Positions 6,409 through 14,296 of a stretch of 23,957 bases of DNA are shown one piece after another. Positions within the stretch are counted from its first letter, which is position 1. Every line of letters starts with the position of its first letter. Origin of the DNA: Eutrophocola sp963925675 (GTDB lineage: Bacteria > Pseudomonadota > Gammaproteobacteria > Pseudomonadales > Pseudohongiellaceae); NCBI GenBank assembly GCA_963925675.1, contig CAWUSW010000069.1:1-23957 (forward strand), written 5' to 3'. The position numbers and the translations under genes are program-made. The notes under the pieces are model-generated. The model saw only the letters and a program-made list of their open reading frames with translations. It was not told the origin of the DNA and searched no databases.

Positions 6409-7965
6409 TCAGACGCCGACGTAATAGCGCAGTGATACGGTGTCGGTATAGGGCTGGCCGTCCCTGAACAAAGGCCTGAATAACACTTTTCTCAGGTATT
6501 GGTTGAGTCTGATTTCCATGTTGCGTGTGAGTCTTCCCTCCTGGGAAAGAATGCGCACCTTTCTGGCTTTGCCAAACTTGTCTATTTCGAAAGACACATC
6601 AAAATACCCAAAGTAAGTGACCTCGTCATCAGGGCTGATATCGAGTTTTTCCTTACTGTTTGGTGGGGGTAAATACACCGGCAGGATTAGCGGCTTGTCG
6701 GGATAAAGTAATTCGGTTATTTCTGTCTGGGCTTCAGGGTATTCAGAGAAAAAATCGTAAACATTCTGATATTCCTCGGCAGCTGTAACCTTGCGTTCAA
6801 AAAGTAAATGCCAGTCGGCAGCTTCCAGCATTGCCGTGGCAACCATGGTATTGGTTCTTTGCGGATTGTTGGAGATATAGGCGATGGATCTTTGGTGAGA
6901 GGCGTTGCCTGCTTTGTATTCCTCGGACGCCATCAGTTCAATGGAATTGGTATTGAGTCTGGAGCCGGTTTTTCTTTTTTTTCTGGTGAGGTAAAAATCC
7001 GGTTCGTAAAGAATATTCTCACGATGAATGCTCAGGAAATAACTTTTTAACAGCATTTGTTCCAACTCGAGAATTTGTGGGTGAATATATTGCTTGTTTT
7101 CAACCAGAATGCCAATGGCTCGCAAAAAGTTTTGCTGAGCCTGGTAAAGGTTGAAAAGAGGAGTATCGGTGAGATTATTGTTGCTGCCCATAAAGTTATT
7201 GGGGTCATTCATAAATTGCACAACATTCATTCGGTTAACATTCAGCAGAATATTGGAGCGCGTCAGGAAAGCCTGCATATTCCATTCACCTAATTTGGCC
7301 AGGGCAGGAATAATCTCTATGCTGTCATTACCATACTCTTCGGTATGAATATAAAGCAGAGACTCATTCATCTCATCAGCCTTTTTAAGCTCTCCCATGG
7401 CCTCAAAGCTGGGAATCATGGCTTCGATGATAGGCAGCTGCTCCAGGGTATAGAGCCCGCCGCTGACACGAATGATGGAGCGTGAGCGCTCATAGTATTT
7501 AATAGCCTCGGCGTGATTGCCCTGTTCCTGATAGAGAAACGCCAGACTAACCAGAGCTTCGGTCAAGTCACTGGAGAAGGGCCCCTGTTCCGCTTCAAAA
7601 TCTGCTGCCAGCGGCAAGTATTGAGCAATAGCCTGGTTTATTTCCAGGATCCTGTTTGGCTCATCTGCAGCTAGTTCCTGTTCAGCTGTTGTACCTGTTT
7701 GAGGACCTGTTTGAGGACCTGTTCCTGGATTTATCCCAGCTGCATCGCTCAAGACCAAAGGATTACTGGCAGCAATTGAAAGTGGTACAGGGTGAAATAA
7801 AAGGCGATCGGTTCTTATATCTTCCTGTGCAAATAGTGAGGCTGGATAAAACGCCAGAGTGAAACTCATTAACAGGAATTTTGCATAAGCAGTCAATGGA
7901 CGCAGGCAATTGCCCTGGGTTATGCCAGTGCTTTGGCTGGTGCTCTGAAAAGAAGAAGTATTCAT
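6409..7965 (-). CDS. exported TPR-repeat protein with a TonB-like C-terminal domain
   Basis: A 518-residue protein from the ATG at 7965 (GTG at 7974 is three codons earlier). A hydrophobic stretch at ~29-45 ends in SLFA-Q, so signal-peptide cleavage after ~46 is likely. A low-complexity segment follows with a small internal repeat (TGPQTGPQTG). Residues ~100-230 contain TPR-like helices, such as ALVSLAFLYQEQGNHAEAIKYYERS. The last ~70 residues (YFDVSFEIDKFGKARKVRI through FRPLFRDGQPYTDTVSLRYYV) resemble the TonB C-terminal fold seen in energy-transducer-type proteins. No membrane anchor is present after the signal. It lies downstream of the TonB receptor on the same strand, beyond a terminator. 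A periplasmic helper for that receptor is an inference. Confidence 0.72.
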   Translation of the reverse strand: MNTSSFQSTSQSTGITQGNCLRPLTAYAKFLLMSFTLAFYPASLFAQEDIRTDRLLFHPVPLSIAASNPLVLSDAAGINPGTGPQTGPQTGTTAEQELAADEPNRILEINQAIAQYLPLAADFEAEQGPFSSDLTEALVSLAFLYQEQGNHAEAIKYYERSRSIIRVSGGLYTLEQLPIIEAMIPSFEAMGELKKADEMNESLLYIHTEEYGNDSIEIIPALAKLGEWNMQAFLTRSNILLNVNRMNVVQFMNDPNNFMGSNNNLTDTPLFNLYQAQQNFLRAIGILVENKQYIHPQILELEQMLLKSYFLSIHRENILYEPDFYLTRKKRKTGSRLNTNSIELMASEEYKAGNASHQRSIAYISNNPQRTNTMVATAMLEAADWHLLFERKVTAAEEYQNVYDFFSEYPEAQTEITELLYPDKPLILPVYLPPPNSKEKLDISPDDEVTYFGYFDVSFEIDKFGKARKVRILSQEGRLTRNMEIRLNQYLRKVLFRPLFRDGQPYTDTVSLRYYVGV

Positions 7966-8323
7966 AGTTAACACTCTTATCCGTAAGCAAAACCCTGCAT
8001 GAAGACAATGGTTATCTAAACTAAAATGCTTATCTAAAGTAAAAAAGATCTGAAAACAGAAGTAAATAATTAATGAGCGGCACTAAATACTTTGCTGAAG
8101 TGCCAGTTTAACTTATTAATTGTATGTGCATTCCAGAGCCTTTCTCTGAGTATAAGACCAATAAATGTCATTTACATCCTCTGCGGCATTTTAGAGACTT
8201 GAAAGCCCAGCTAATCTATAGATCATAAAAAAAGCCAGAACAACTCATAAGAGATGTTCTGGCTTTGATAATCAGCCTTTAAAGAGGTCGTCCTGTCCTC
8301 TTAAGCCGTTAACCAACTACTAG
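7966..8323. other. intergenic gap with only a terminator
   Basis: 358 bases between the TPR gene and the TonB receptor gene. Apart from the terminator hairpin at 8224-8266, the rest (7966-8223) is AT-rich, with no convincing frame or RNA. It presumably holds the promoter of the TPR gene. Confidence 0.5.
8224..8266 (-). terminator. intrinsic terminator of the TonB-dependent receptor gene
   Basis: A perfect 12-base-pair stem, AAAGCCAGAACA (8231-8242) with TGTTCTGGCTTT (8255-8266), encloses a 12-base loop. On the minus strand the stem is followed by seven T (8230-8224 region). It lies 58 bases past the stop codon of the receptor gene. This separates the receptor from the downstream TPR gene. 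Confidence 0.88.
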
Positions 8324-11300
8324 TCAGAAGCTATAGTTCGCAGACAAGGCGTAACGACGACCAAAGGTGTCATAGTTAGCGCTGGTAGTCTGTGAGCCGC
8401 CACGTGAAGAGAAGCTGGCAATAATGGGTGGGTTTTCATCAAACACGTTCTGAATATTGAAATTCAGATTCAGGTTCGAACCCGTGGCCATTTCCATGCG
8501 GTAGGTAAAGCGCATATTCGTCCATGTAGATGCATCAACAGTATTAATATCAACATCAACGCCTTCAACCCAGCGAGTATCACGAATACTTTCCGGGATA
8601 TAGCGCTGTTGCAGGGATAAACCAAAATCACCGATGTCATAGTTTACGGTGATGTTCGCGGTGAAATCAGGTCGGTTATAACCGCCTTCCGCGTTAGTAA
8701 CAGCACCAGTAAAGGTAGTATCGGAATCTTCCAATAACCATCCTGATAAAGCTCTTATGCTTAAGGATTCAGACTGGTTATCGAAGAAGTTTGGCTCGGC
8801 TCTGTATGATACTTCAAGGTCAACACCCTCGGTTGTTGCTTTATTAAGGTTCTGGTTGACGTTAAAGACACGCAGTACGCGATTGGTTACCGCATCACGC
8901 TCGATCAAAGCACACTGGCTTGGATCGGCACCGCTATAACAATCTTCGACAATACGTTGTTGTCCTAATGAGGCAACGGCACCATCGATTTTAATTTCAT
9001 ACCAGTCTGTTGACAACTGGAAACCTTCCAGCCATGAAGGCTCATATACGAAGCCCATTACCGTGGTATCACCAATCTCGGGGCTGAGGTTTGGATTACC
9101 GCCACGCACGGTAGTGATCTGATAGTTTTCACCCCCAAATTGCGGATCATCAACGCTACCACCGCCACCCTGGGCATCGAAACGCTCAGAGAAGTTGGCT
9201 TCGCGCACATCACGAGACTTGGTTGCTCTGAAACGCAGGTCTTCCATTAGCTGAAAATCTATACCAATTTTCCAGCTATCAATGCTGCCGGTGGTCGAAT
9301 AATCAGATTGACGGAAGGCTGCACTGGCACCCAGTCGTTGTGCGCCGGAATCAGCTTCCCAGACAGTAGCCTGGACTTCAGTGAACCATTCCCACACATC
9401 GTAGGAACCTGAGATCAATGGCACAGTAGAGAATTGATGCAGGTTTGGACTACCACCATAATAACCACGAGGAATACCTCTAATACCTAATGCCGGGGCA
9501 TTAATGGGCGGTCCAAGCACGTCAACATCTGTTGGTACCGCGCCATCAGTAAATGACTGCTCACGATAGGTTAGACCAGCAGCCATGGAGACCGGGCCAT
9601 AACCCCAACCTTCATAGATATCACCGGTAAGCAGTACTTCAGCAAAGTCCTGTTCAACAAAACTGACACCAATTTTATCGGTACCAATGTAATCCACAGC
9701 AGCTTGTGACGCATTACCTGAGCCAAAATGGTTCCAGGGTACACAATCACTGACTGAGTTATCCAGACCAATAGGCGATGCTAAAGCCAGATTAGGGTCA
9801 CGGGAAGACACTTTGCCCTGAATTTCAGGAGCGGCGGCCAGATCAGCTACACTTGGGTTGGTCAGAGTGACATTACATACGGCGCCGCCAGTGGCTGGAT
9901 CAACTACAGCATCAAGGGCGAGGAACATACGGTCTGATCTGATGTGGTTATAAGAGCCTGAGCGTTTGTCAGACTCACCACTTTGCCAGGAGGCACGTAA
10001 ATCCCAGTTGTTGCTGATATTCCAGTCAAAACCTACCTGCCAGGAATAGCTGGTAAACACATTCCTGGCTTCAGTATCAAGACCAGGATTTAGTTCGCCA
10101 AGACGTGAGCCCACTTTTTGTAAACCGAATGATTCGATACCTTCAGCATCCATTGCAGCTTGCACAGCTGGTGGTAAAAATGGATTTCCTGAGAAGATAG
10201 TAGCAACCCAGGGTCCCTGAGTTGAGTAACTACCACGAACGTTTTTGTTATTTGATTCAGAGCGACCTGCCATGATTTGGGCAAAGCCTTCCAAGTTATC
10301 AGTGAAGGTATATTTCGCGCCAATAAAAGCAGAACGGCCAATAACTTCGGCGCCACTCGGTCCTCCACCCTGGACATCATTATGAATCTGTCCCATGGGT
10401 CCACCACTTTGTGAATGTGAGACACCGCTGGATATATCGCTTACGGGAAAAGCCTGCACGCCACGTCCATCGTCGGTAAATTGCAGGCCATTCATGGAGA
10501 ATCCAGGGGCAGTAATAAGCCCTGTTGGTGAATGGTCAATAGAGCTAACCCAGGGGACGGTCAATCTTGTTGGGCCAGACCCCGAGGTGTTGTTTACATG
10601 GCCCCAGCGTTGCCACCAGTCAGAATCCAGATCTGCCGGGTCACGTGCGATTTGGTTGATTTGCTTGGCTTCGATAGAGCCAATAAGATTTAAATTGTCA
10701 CCGATTTGTGTCCCACCGGCGATGCCAAAATTCCATTTCTGTCCATCACCCCATTCATTGACACCAGTGCCAACATCAACCTTGAGGCCCTGGAATTCAC
10801 GGTCAAGAACAAAGTTGGTAACACCCCCCAGGGCGTCAGCACCATAAGCCGCAGAAGCGCCACCGGTCACTACGTCAACGGTTCTCACCAGCGCGGTAGG
10901 GAACATATCAACATTGACGGTACCGCGTTTGTCAGCTGGCGCTACACGCGAGCCATCAAACAATACCAGTGTTCGTTGTGAGCCAAGGCCGCGCATATTC
11001 AGGTAACTGCCACCGGCAGAACCAAACAGGGCACCGCCACCACGTTGTGCGCTCTGTGTTGAAAAGAACTGCGGCAAAGCGTCCAGCTGTTCTGCAATGG
11101 TGCCGCCTGGCTCGAAATTTGTCAGATCTGCAGGTGTGATAGCTGTTACCGGAGTTGGTGCAGCCATCCCGTCTGTCATTCTAACTCGAGTACCTGTTAC
11201 GGTAATTTCTTCCAGTTCAACCGCACCATCCTGGGCAAAAACCCCGGAGCTGTAAGCGGTCGCTGTTGATAATGCCGCAATGGCGAGAACTAGGGATTTT

Positions 11301-11332
11301 TTCCTGTTCGCCGGATTGAGTTTTTTCATCAT
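8324..11332 (-). CDS. TonB-dependent outer-membrane receptor
   Basis: A 1002-residue outer-membrane beta-barrel that takes up a ligand too large for porins, powered by TonB. The signal peptide is MMKKLNPANRKK, a hydrophobic core, then VFA-Q34. The TonB-box region follows as LEEITVTGTRVR (~40-51). The plug domain spans ~55-190, with LPQFFSTQSAQRGGGALFG, YLNMRGLGSQRTLVLFDG, and VTGGASAAYGADALGGVTN. The barrel follows and ends RRYALSANYSF, with the terminal Phe needed for barrel assembly. The plug and size fit the large Caulobacter/Xanthomonas-type receptors for carbohydrates or other organic compounds rather than a simple siderophore receptor, but the ligand cannot be read. The start ATG (11332 or 11329) has AAGGGGA just upstream. 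The gene is monocistronic: a long gap precedes it and a terminator follows. Confidence 0.95.
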   Translation of the reverse strand: MMKKLNPANRKKSLVLAIAALSTATAYSSGVFAQDGAVELEEITVTGTRVRMTDGMAAPTPVTAITPADLTNFEPGGTIAEQLDALPQFFSTQSAQRGGGALFGSAGGSYLNMRGLGSQRTLVLFDGSRVAPADKRGTVNVDMFPTALVRTVDVVTGGASAAYGADALGGVTNFVLDREFQGLKVDVGTGVNEWGDGQKWNFGIAGGTQIGDNLNLIGSIEAKQINQIARDPADLDSDWWQRWGHVNNTSGSGPTRLTVPWVSSIDHSPTGLITAPGFSMNGLQFTDDGRGVQAFPVSDISSGVSHSQSGGPMGQIHNDVQGGGPSGAEVIGRSAFIGAKYTFTDNLEGFAQIMAGRSESNNKNVRGSYSTQGPWVATIFSGNPFLPPAVQAAMDAEGIESFGLQKVGSRLGELNPGLDTEARNVFTSYSWQVGFDWNISNNWDLRASWQSGESDKRSGSYNHIRSDRMFLALDAVVDPATGGAVCNVTLTNPSVADLAAAPEIQGKVSSRDPNLALASPIGLDNSVSDCVPWNHFGSGNASQAAVDYIGTDKIGVSFVEQDFAEVLLTGDIYEGWGYGPVSMAAGLTYREQSFTDGAVPTDVDVLGPPINAPALGIRGIPRGYYGGSPNLHQFSTVPLISGSYDVWEWFTEVQATVWEADSGAQRLGASAAFRQSDYSTTGSIDSWKIGIDFQLMEDLRFRATKSRDVREANFSERFDAQGGGGSVDDPQFGGENYQITTVRGGNPNLSPEIGDTTVMGFVYEPSWLEGFQLSTDWYEIKIDGAVASLGQQRIVEDCYSGADPSQCALIERDAVTNRVLRVFNVNQNLNKATTEGVDLEVSYRAEPNFFDNQSESLSIRALSGWLLEDSDTTFTGAVTNAEGGYNRPDFTANITVNYDIGDFGLSLQQRYIPESIRDTRWVEGVDVDINTVDASTWTNMRFTYRMEMATGSNLNLNFNIQNVFDENPPIIASFSSRGGSQTTSANYDTFGRRYALSANYSF

Positions 11333-11341
11333 TCGTTCCCC

Positions 11342-11371
11342 TTAAAAAGGTTTTAAGAATTAACTTTTTAA
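11342..11371 (-). promoter_or_regulatory. AT-rich 5'-leader hairpin abutting the receptor ribosome site
   Basis: On the minus strand TTAAAAAG pairs with CTTTTTAA across a 14-base loop. The end of the stem touches the AAGGGG ribosome site of the TonB receptor gene. It could influence initiation, but AT-rich pairs arise easily by chance. Confidence 0.3.
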
Positions 11372-12092
11372 AAAATAAGCCTTGCCTTCCTTTATTGTTT
11401 TTACTGGAGACTTAACTTAAACCATGCAAGCGAAACTGTATAAAACAGTGCAACTACGAAGGGATCTGAACTCTAAAATTGCTTTCAGAGTGCTGGTTGA
11501 TAATTTGAAGAATGTCAGGATGAAGATCAGGTTTAGTGCTTCATTGTGGAGACACGCTCCACGAATTCAGAATAAACAAAATAACTAAATAAAAAGACTA
11601 GCCTGCTTTAATTAAGATAATTACCAGATCTGATGCCTTAACGTGTTGCACGCGTTACCAACAGTCAGTAGCGTAGTTAAAACATCAACTTTCTACTCTT
11701 TTCTCCCGGAATTTTTCAAGCTATCAGGTCGATTGAGATTGATTGAATGTCCATAACTTTTGGTCATGCAATTTCACTCTTTTTGTACCCCTTCAACCTT
11801 GCTCTTTGTTTTTACCTAGATATAAAAGAGACTGCAAGCGTATAGACAGGGAAATTAAATTTCTATATATATCAACAAGATATGACCGGTCTCAATGCGA
11901 AGAAATCAAATATTTTGTGCAAGAAATGTTGAAGTGGCGTGCAAGCCGGATAAATTAATTCGATAGTTGAAAAATTAATTTATTTTATTTTAAAAAAAGT
12001 TTCGTTATGCGAAAAAAGACGATTAATAATTATTATCGTTACATTATTTAAAATTTATAAAATATATGAATTCTTAACACAGCAATAAGAAA

Positions 12093-12111
12093 ATATGGTG
12101 AGTTGCCATAT
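12093..12111 (-). terminator. possible weak terminator of the 2OG-oxygenase gene
   Basis: ATATGG (12093-12098) pairs with CCATAT (12106-12111) around a 7-base loop, about 40 bases past the stop codon. On the minus strand it is followed by TTTCTTATT, only a poor T-run. Confidence 0.3.
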
Positions 12112-12151
12112 CTTTTTGTTTTTACCTCAAAACCAAAAGTGTCAAAAATTC

Positions 12152-12769
12152 TCAGGAGGGTAAAAATTCCACAAGGTTGGTAGGTGATCCTATTTTACCG
12201 ATCGGAATAGTATTAAAGGCGATTGAATAACGCATTTCAGTATTTTGAGAGTGCTGGACACTGTGGTGAAGTCCCGAGGGAAATAGAATCAGTCGACCGG
12301 GCTTTGGATTGATAACGAATGATTTCTGGCCACGAAAATTATTGGGATCCTCATTTGTTTCCGGCATCATGCTGAAAAGATTTTCACCGAGAAAATTATG
12401 AAAGGTAAATGCCGACCCTTCAGTGAGATAAAAACTGCCACTGAGATAACTGTTCACATGCCGATGAAATCGAATGGACTGTCCCAAACCAGTTATGTTT
12501 CCCCAGGAGTTACAAATTTCCATTTGTGCTACTCGATGTGAATAGGCTTGCGCCAGTTCCATACAGTTTTTCAGTATTTCTTCCTTCACATCTCTGAACA
12601 TTACTTTATCGAGCAAGTTTTGTTCCCGGGTGTATGCTCCATCCGATTCCAAATCCTTAATCAGTTCACCATGGGCAACTTCTGCTATGGCTTTTTCAAT
12701 GAGATCAGGCGTTAGTGATTGCAGTTCAGTGACAGCAATCGTGGCAGGAAAAATATCAACAAGATCCAT
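12152..12769 (-). CDS. putative 2-oxoglutarate/Fe(II)-dependent oxygenase (TIGR02466-like)
   Basis: A 205-residue protein. The C-terminal half matches the small 2OG-Fe(II) oxygenase family: HRHVNSYLSGSFYLTEGSA at ~102-120, PKPGRLILFPSGLHHSVQH at ~155-173, then MRYSIAFNTIPIG at ~179-191. His104 and His168/169 are likely metal ligands, and Arg180 is placed to hold 2-oxoglutarate. The usual HxD is not obvious; H-R-H stands at the first ligand site. The frame is open further upstream to 12886, but I choose the ATG at 12769, preceded by AAGGA. The upstream extension is a hydrophobic run that would overlap the neighbouring gene's end and does not match the family. It lies downstream of the racemase gene on the same strand (107-base gap). 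Its substrate is unknown. Confidence 0.78.
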   Translation of the reverse strand: MDLVDIFPATIAVTELQSLTPDLIEKAIAEVAHGELIKDLESDGAYTREQNLLDKVMFRDVKEEILKNCMELAQAYSHRVAQMEICNSWGNITGLGQSIRFHRHVNSYLSGSFYLTEGSAFTFHNFLGENLFSMMPETNEDPNNFRGQKSFVINPKPGRLILFPSGLHHSVQHSQNTEMRYSIAFNTIPIGKIGSPTNLVEFLPS

Positions 12770-12876
12770 GGAAGTTTCCTTATTAGAGAAAACAAGTATA
12801 ACCACGAAAAGCATAAAGGAAAGTATTGCCGATAGGCTGCTCTGGGATAAAAGATTCAAGCTAAAGATAAAAAATG

Positions 12877-13989
12877 TCAGGAACAATCCTGGTCAATAGT
12901 CCAGCGCGACAAAATCTGCTTTTGATCGGCATTTTTTCGATGCACGCCAAAACGGGTGGCAGGTGGAGTGGCGCTCATTTTGGGCATGGCACTTGCCTGG
13001 CTGATCTTGTCGATAGTTTGAAAACTTTGTCGGGCAATGTTGTGGGGGTGGGCTTGTGCTTCTTTCATATTAAGAACGGGCACGATACAAACTTCATGAT
13101 CTTCAAAGTATTTGATCCAGGCATTCCTTGGTTTTTTCAAAAACATTTGTTTCAGCGTTTTGATGCGAGTAGTCCAGGTATTTCTTTGCCACTGGTCAGA
13201 AAACTCTGCTTCATTTAATTCGCTGGCATCAATAAAGGCCTGGTAAAACTGCGCTTCTATACAAGCAAGACTTATCCATTTTTTATCGGCGCATTGGTAT
13301 ACATTGTAAAAGGGTGCAGCGCCATCAATGACATTACTTTCGCGTTCATCATTCCAGGTGCCGGCATTGAAATCACCATAGATCATGTTCATCAAAGAAA
13401 TCACCCCGTCAGTCATGGCAGCATCCACTACCTGACCCTTACCACTATTGCGGGCATGGTGAAGCGCAGAAAGGATGCCCATCATCAGGTACATGGAGCC
13501 ACCGCCGAAATCTGCTACCAGATTGAGAGGGATCGCGGGTTTCTCTTTAGTCCCCATAGCGTGCAGGGCGCCCGTTAATGCCAGATAGTTAAGGTCATGG
13601 CCGGCCTTTTTCGCGAGGGGGCCAGTTTGTCCCCAACCGGTAATGCGGCCATAGACCAGCGCAGGATTGATGGAGAAAAGATTGTCAGGTCCCAGGCCTA
13701 TGCGCTCCATTACGCCGGGCCGAAAGCCTTCTATCAGGATATCCGCTTTTGCGGCAAGCGCTTTGGCAATGGCTAAATCATCGGAGTCCTTGAGGTCCAG
13801 CACGATAGATTCACGTCCACGGGACTCGACATCTTCTGGTTTGTAATCCTGACCTCCAGCTCTGTCGATGCGCACTACATCAGCGCCAAGATCAGCCAGC
13901 AGCATGCCGCAAAAAGGCGCAGGCCCCATGCCGGAGAATTCCAGTACACGAATGTCTTTAAGCGGGCCAGTGTGATTATTATCAGGCAT
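12877..13989 (-). CDS. alpha-methylacyl-CoA racemase-like CoA transferase family III protein
   Basis: A 370-residue member of the CaiB/BaiF family. The N-terminal segment GMGPAPFCGMLLADLGADVV (18-37) is the hallmark of the family. IEGFRPGVMERIGLGPD (~86-102) and YGRITGWGQTGPLA follow. The racemase acid/base pair is present: His131 in AGHDLNYLALTGALH and Asp160 in NLVADFGGGSMYL, which correspond to the catalytic His and Asp of alpha-methylacyl-CoA racemase. Such enzymes epimerise 2-methyl acyl-CoAs so that branched chains (isoprenoid, sterol side chain) can enter beta-oxidation. The length is normal. Together with the upstream acyl-CoA synthetase it suggests branched acid catabolism. A repeat element of about 280 bases now separates the two genes. 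The ribosome site is weak. Confidence 0.87.
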   Translation of the reverse strand: MPDNNHTGPLKDIRVLEFSGMGPAPFCGMLLADLGADVVRIDRAGGQDYKPEDVESRGRESIVLDLKDSDDLAIAKALAAKADILIEGFRPGVMERIGLGPDNLFSINPALVYGRITGWGQTGPLAKKAGHDLNYLALTGALHAMGTKEKPAIPLNLVADFGGGSMYLMMGILSALHHARNSGKGQVVDAAMTDGVISLMNMIYGDFNAGTWNDERESNVIDGAAPFYNVYQCADKKWISLACIEAQFYQAFIDASELNEAEFSDQWQRNTWTTRIKTLKQMFLKKPRNAWIKYFEDHEVCIVPVLNMKEAQAHPHNIARQSFQTIDKISQASAMPKMSATPPATRFGVHRKNADQKQILSRWTIDQDCS

Positions 13990-14020
13990 AGTGATTTTAT
14001 TTTTATGGTTGAAGGGGGTT

Positions 14021-14059
14021 AAGGATAAAGAATAAAGGATAAAAGTGATCAGTTCAGAT
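14021..14059 (+). repeat. GGATAAA heptamer array, left arm of an inverted pair
   Basis: A purine-rich run of GGATAAA-type units (AAGGATAAAGAATAAAGG, then ATAAAAGTGATC) ends in a GTGATCAGTTCAGAT motif. It mirrors the array at 14262-14296 on the other strand. The pair encloses about 200 bases between the racemase gene and the acyl-CoA synthetase gene. Confidence 0.8.
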
Positions 14060-14183
14060 AAATCTGAGAGTATGTTTTTATTATTCTATACAGCTTGTAC
14101 AGGCTTCATAATATTTTTTAAAAGGCGCCAGGCTTATGGATCCAATATAAGCCGCCCACATTTATCTTTTTTCAGCGAAGCCC

Positions 14184-14250
14184 TTGTAGGAGCGGTTTCA
14201 AGCGCGAAGAACAATGTTCCATTCTTCGGGACTAAAGTCCCACCTACATT
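14184..14250. repeat. REP-like palindromic element inside the inverted array pair
   Basis: TGTAGG (14185-14190) pairs with CCTACA (14243-14248). Inside are CGAAGAA (14205-14211) with TTCTTCG (14222-14228), a GAACAATGTTC palindrome, and GGGACT-AA-AGTCCC (14228-14241). The GTAGG-AGCGG start is like REP elements common in pseudomonad-type gammaproteobacteria. A close relative, GTAGGAGGGACTTCAGTCCC, begins at 23909. Confidence 0.75.
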
Positions 14251-14261
14251 AATTCACCTGA

Positions 14262-14296
14262 ACCGATCACTTTTATCCTTTATCCTTTATCCTTTT
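14262..14296 (-). repeat. GGATAAA heptamer array, right arm of the inverted pair
   Basis: On the minus strand this reads as AAAAGAAAAAGGATAAAGG, more GGATAAA units, then AAAAGTGATCGGTTCAGG. It overlaps the 3' end of the acyl-CoA synthetase gene and provides its last codons and stop. Confidence 0.8.

Larger units (their letters stand above)
11333..12151. other. 819-base AT-rich gap upstream of the TonB receptor gene
   Basis: No convincing gene. Visible structure includes a hairpin next to the receptor ribosome site (11342-11371), a GC stem GTGGAG-ACACG-CTCCAC (11546-11562), an imperfect 17-base dyad at 11640-11656 (AACGTGT, TGC, ACGCGTT), and a near-palindrome at 12020-12038 (CGAT...ATCG around AATAATTATT). 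A 71-codon plus-strand frame at 11743-11958 starts at TTG and has no ribosome site, so I do not call it. The promoter of the receptor gene is presumably in the first few hundred bases. The dyads are candidate operator sites only. Confidence 0.5.

Noticed and set aside
10395..10847. 150-codon plus-strand frame opposite the TonB receptor gene
   Set aside because: Antisense to a clear gene and without recognisable motifs; a shadow of the receptor coding bias.
11743..11958. 71-codon frame in the gap upstream of the TonB receptor
   Set aside because: TTG start, no ribosome site, AT-rich surroundings and no recognisable sequence.
12021..12039. Fur-box-like sequence in the AT-rich gap
   Set aside because: About 13 of 19 positions agree with the consensus, which is expected by chance in such AT-rich DNA, and it is ~700 bases from the receptor start.
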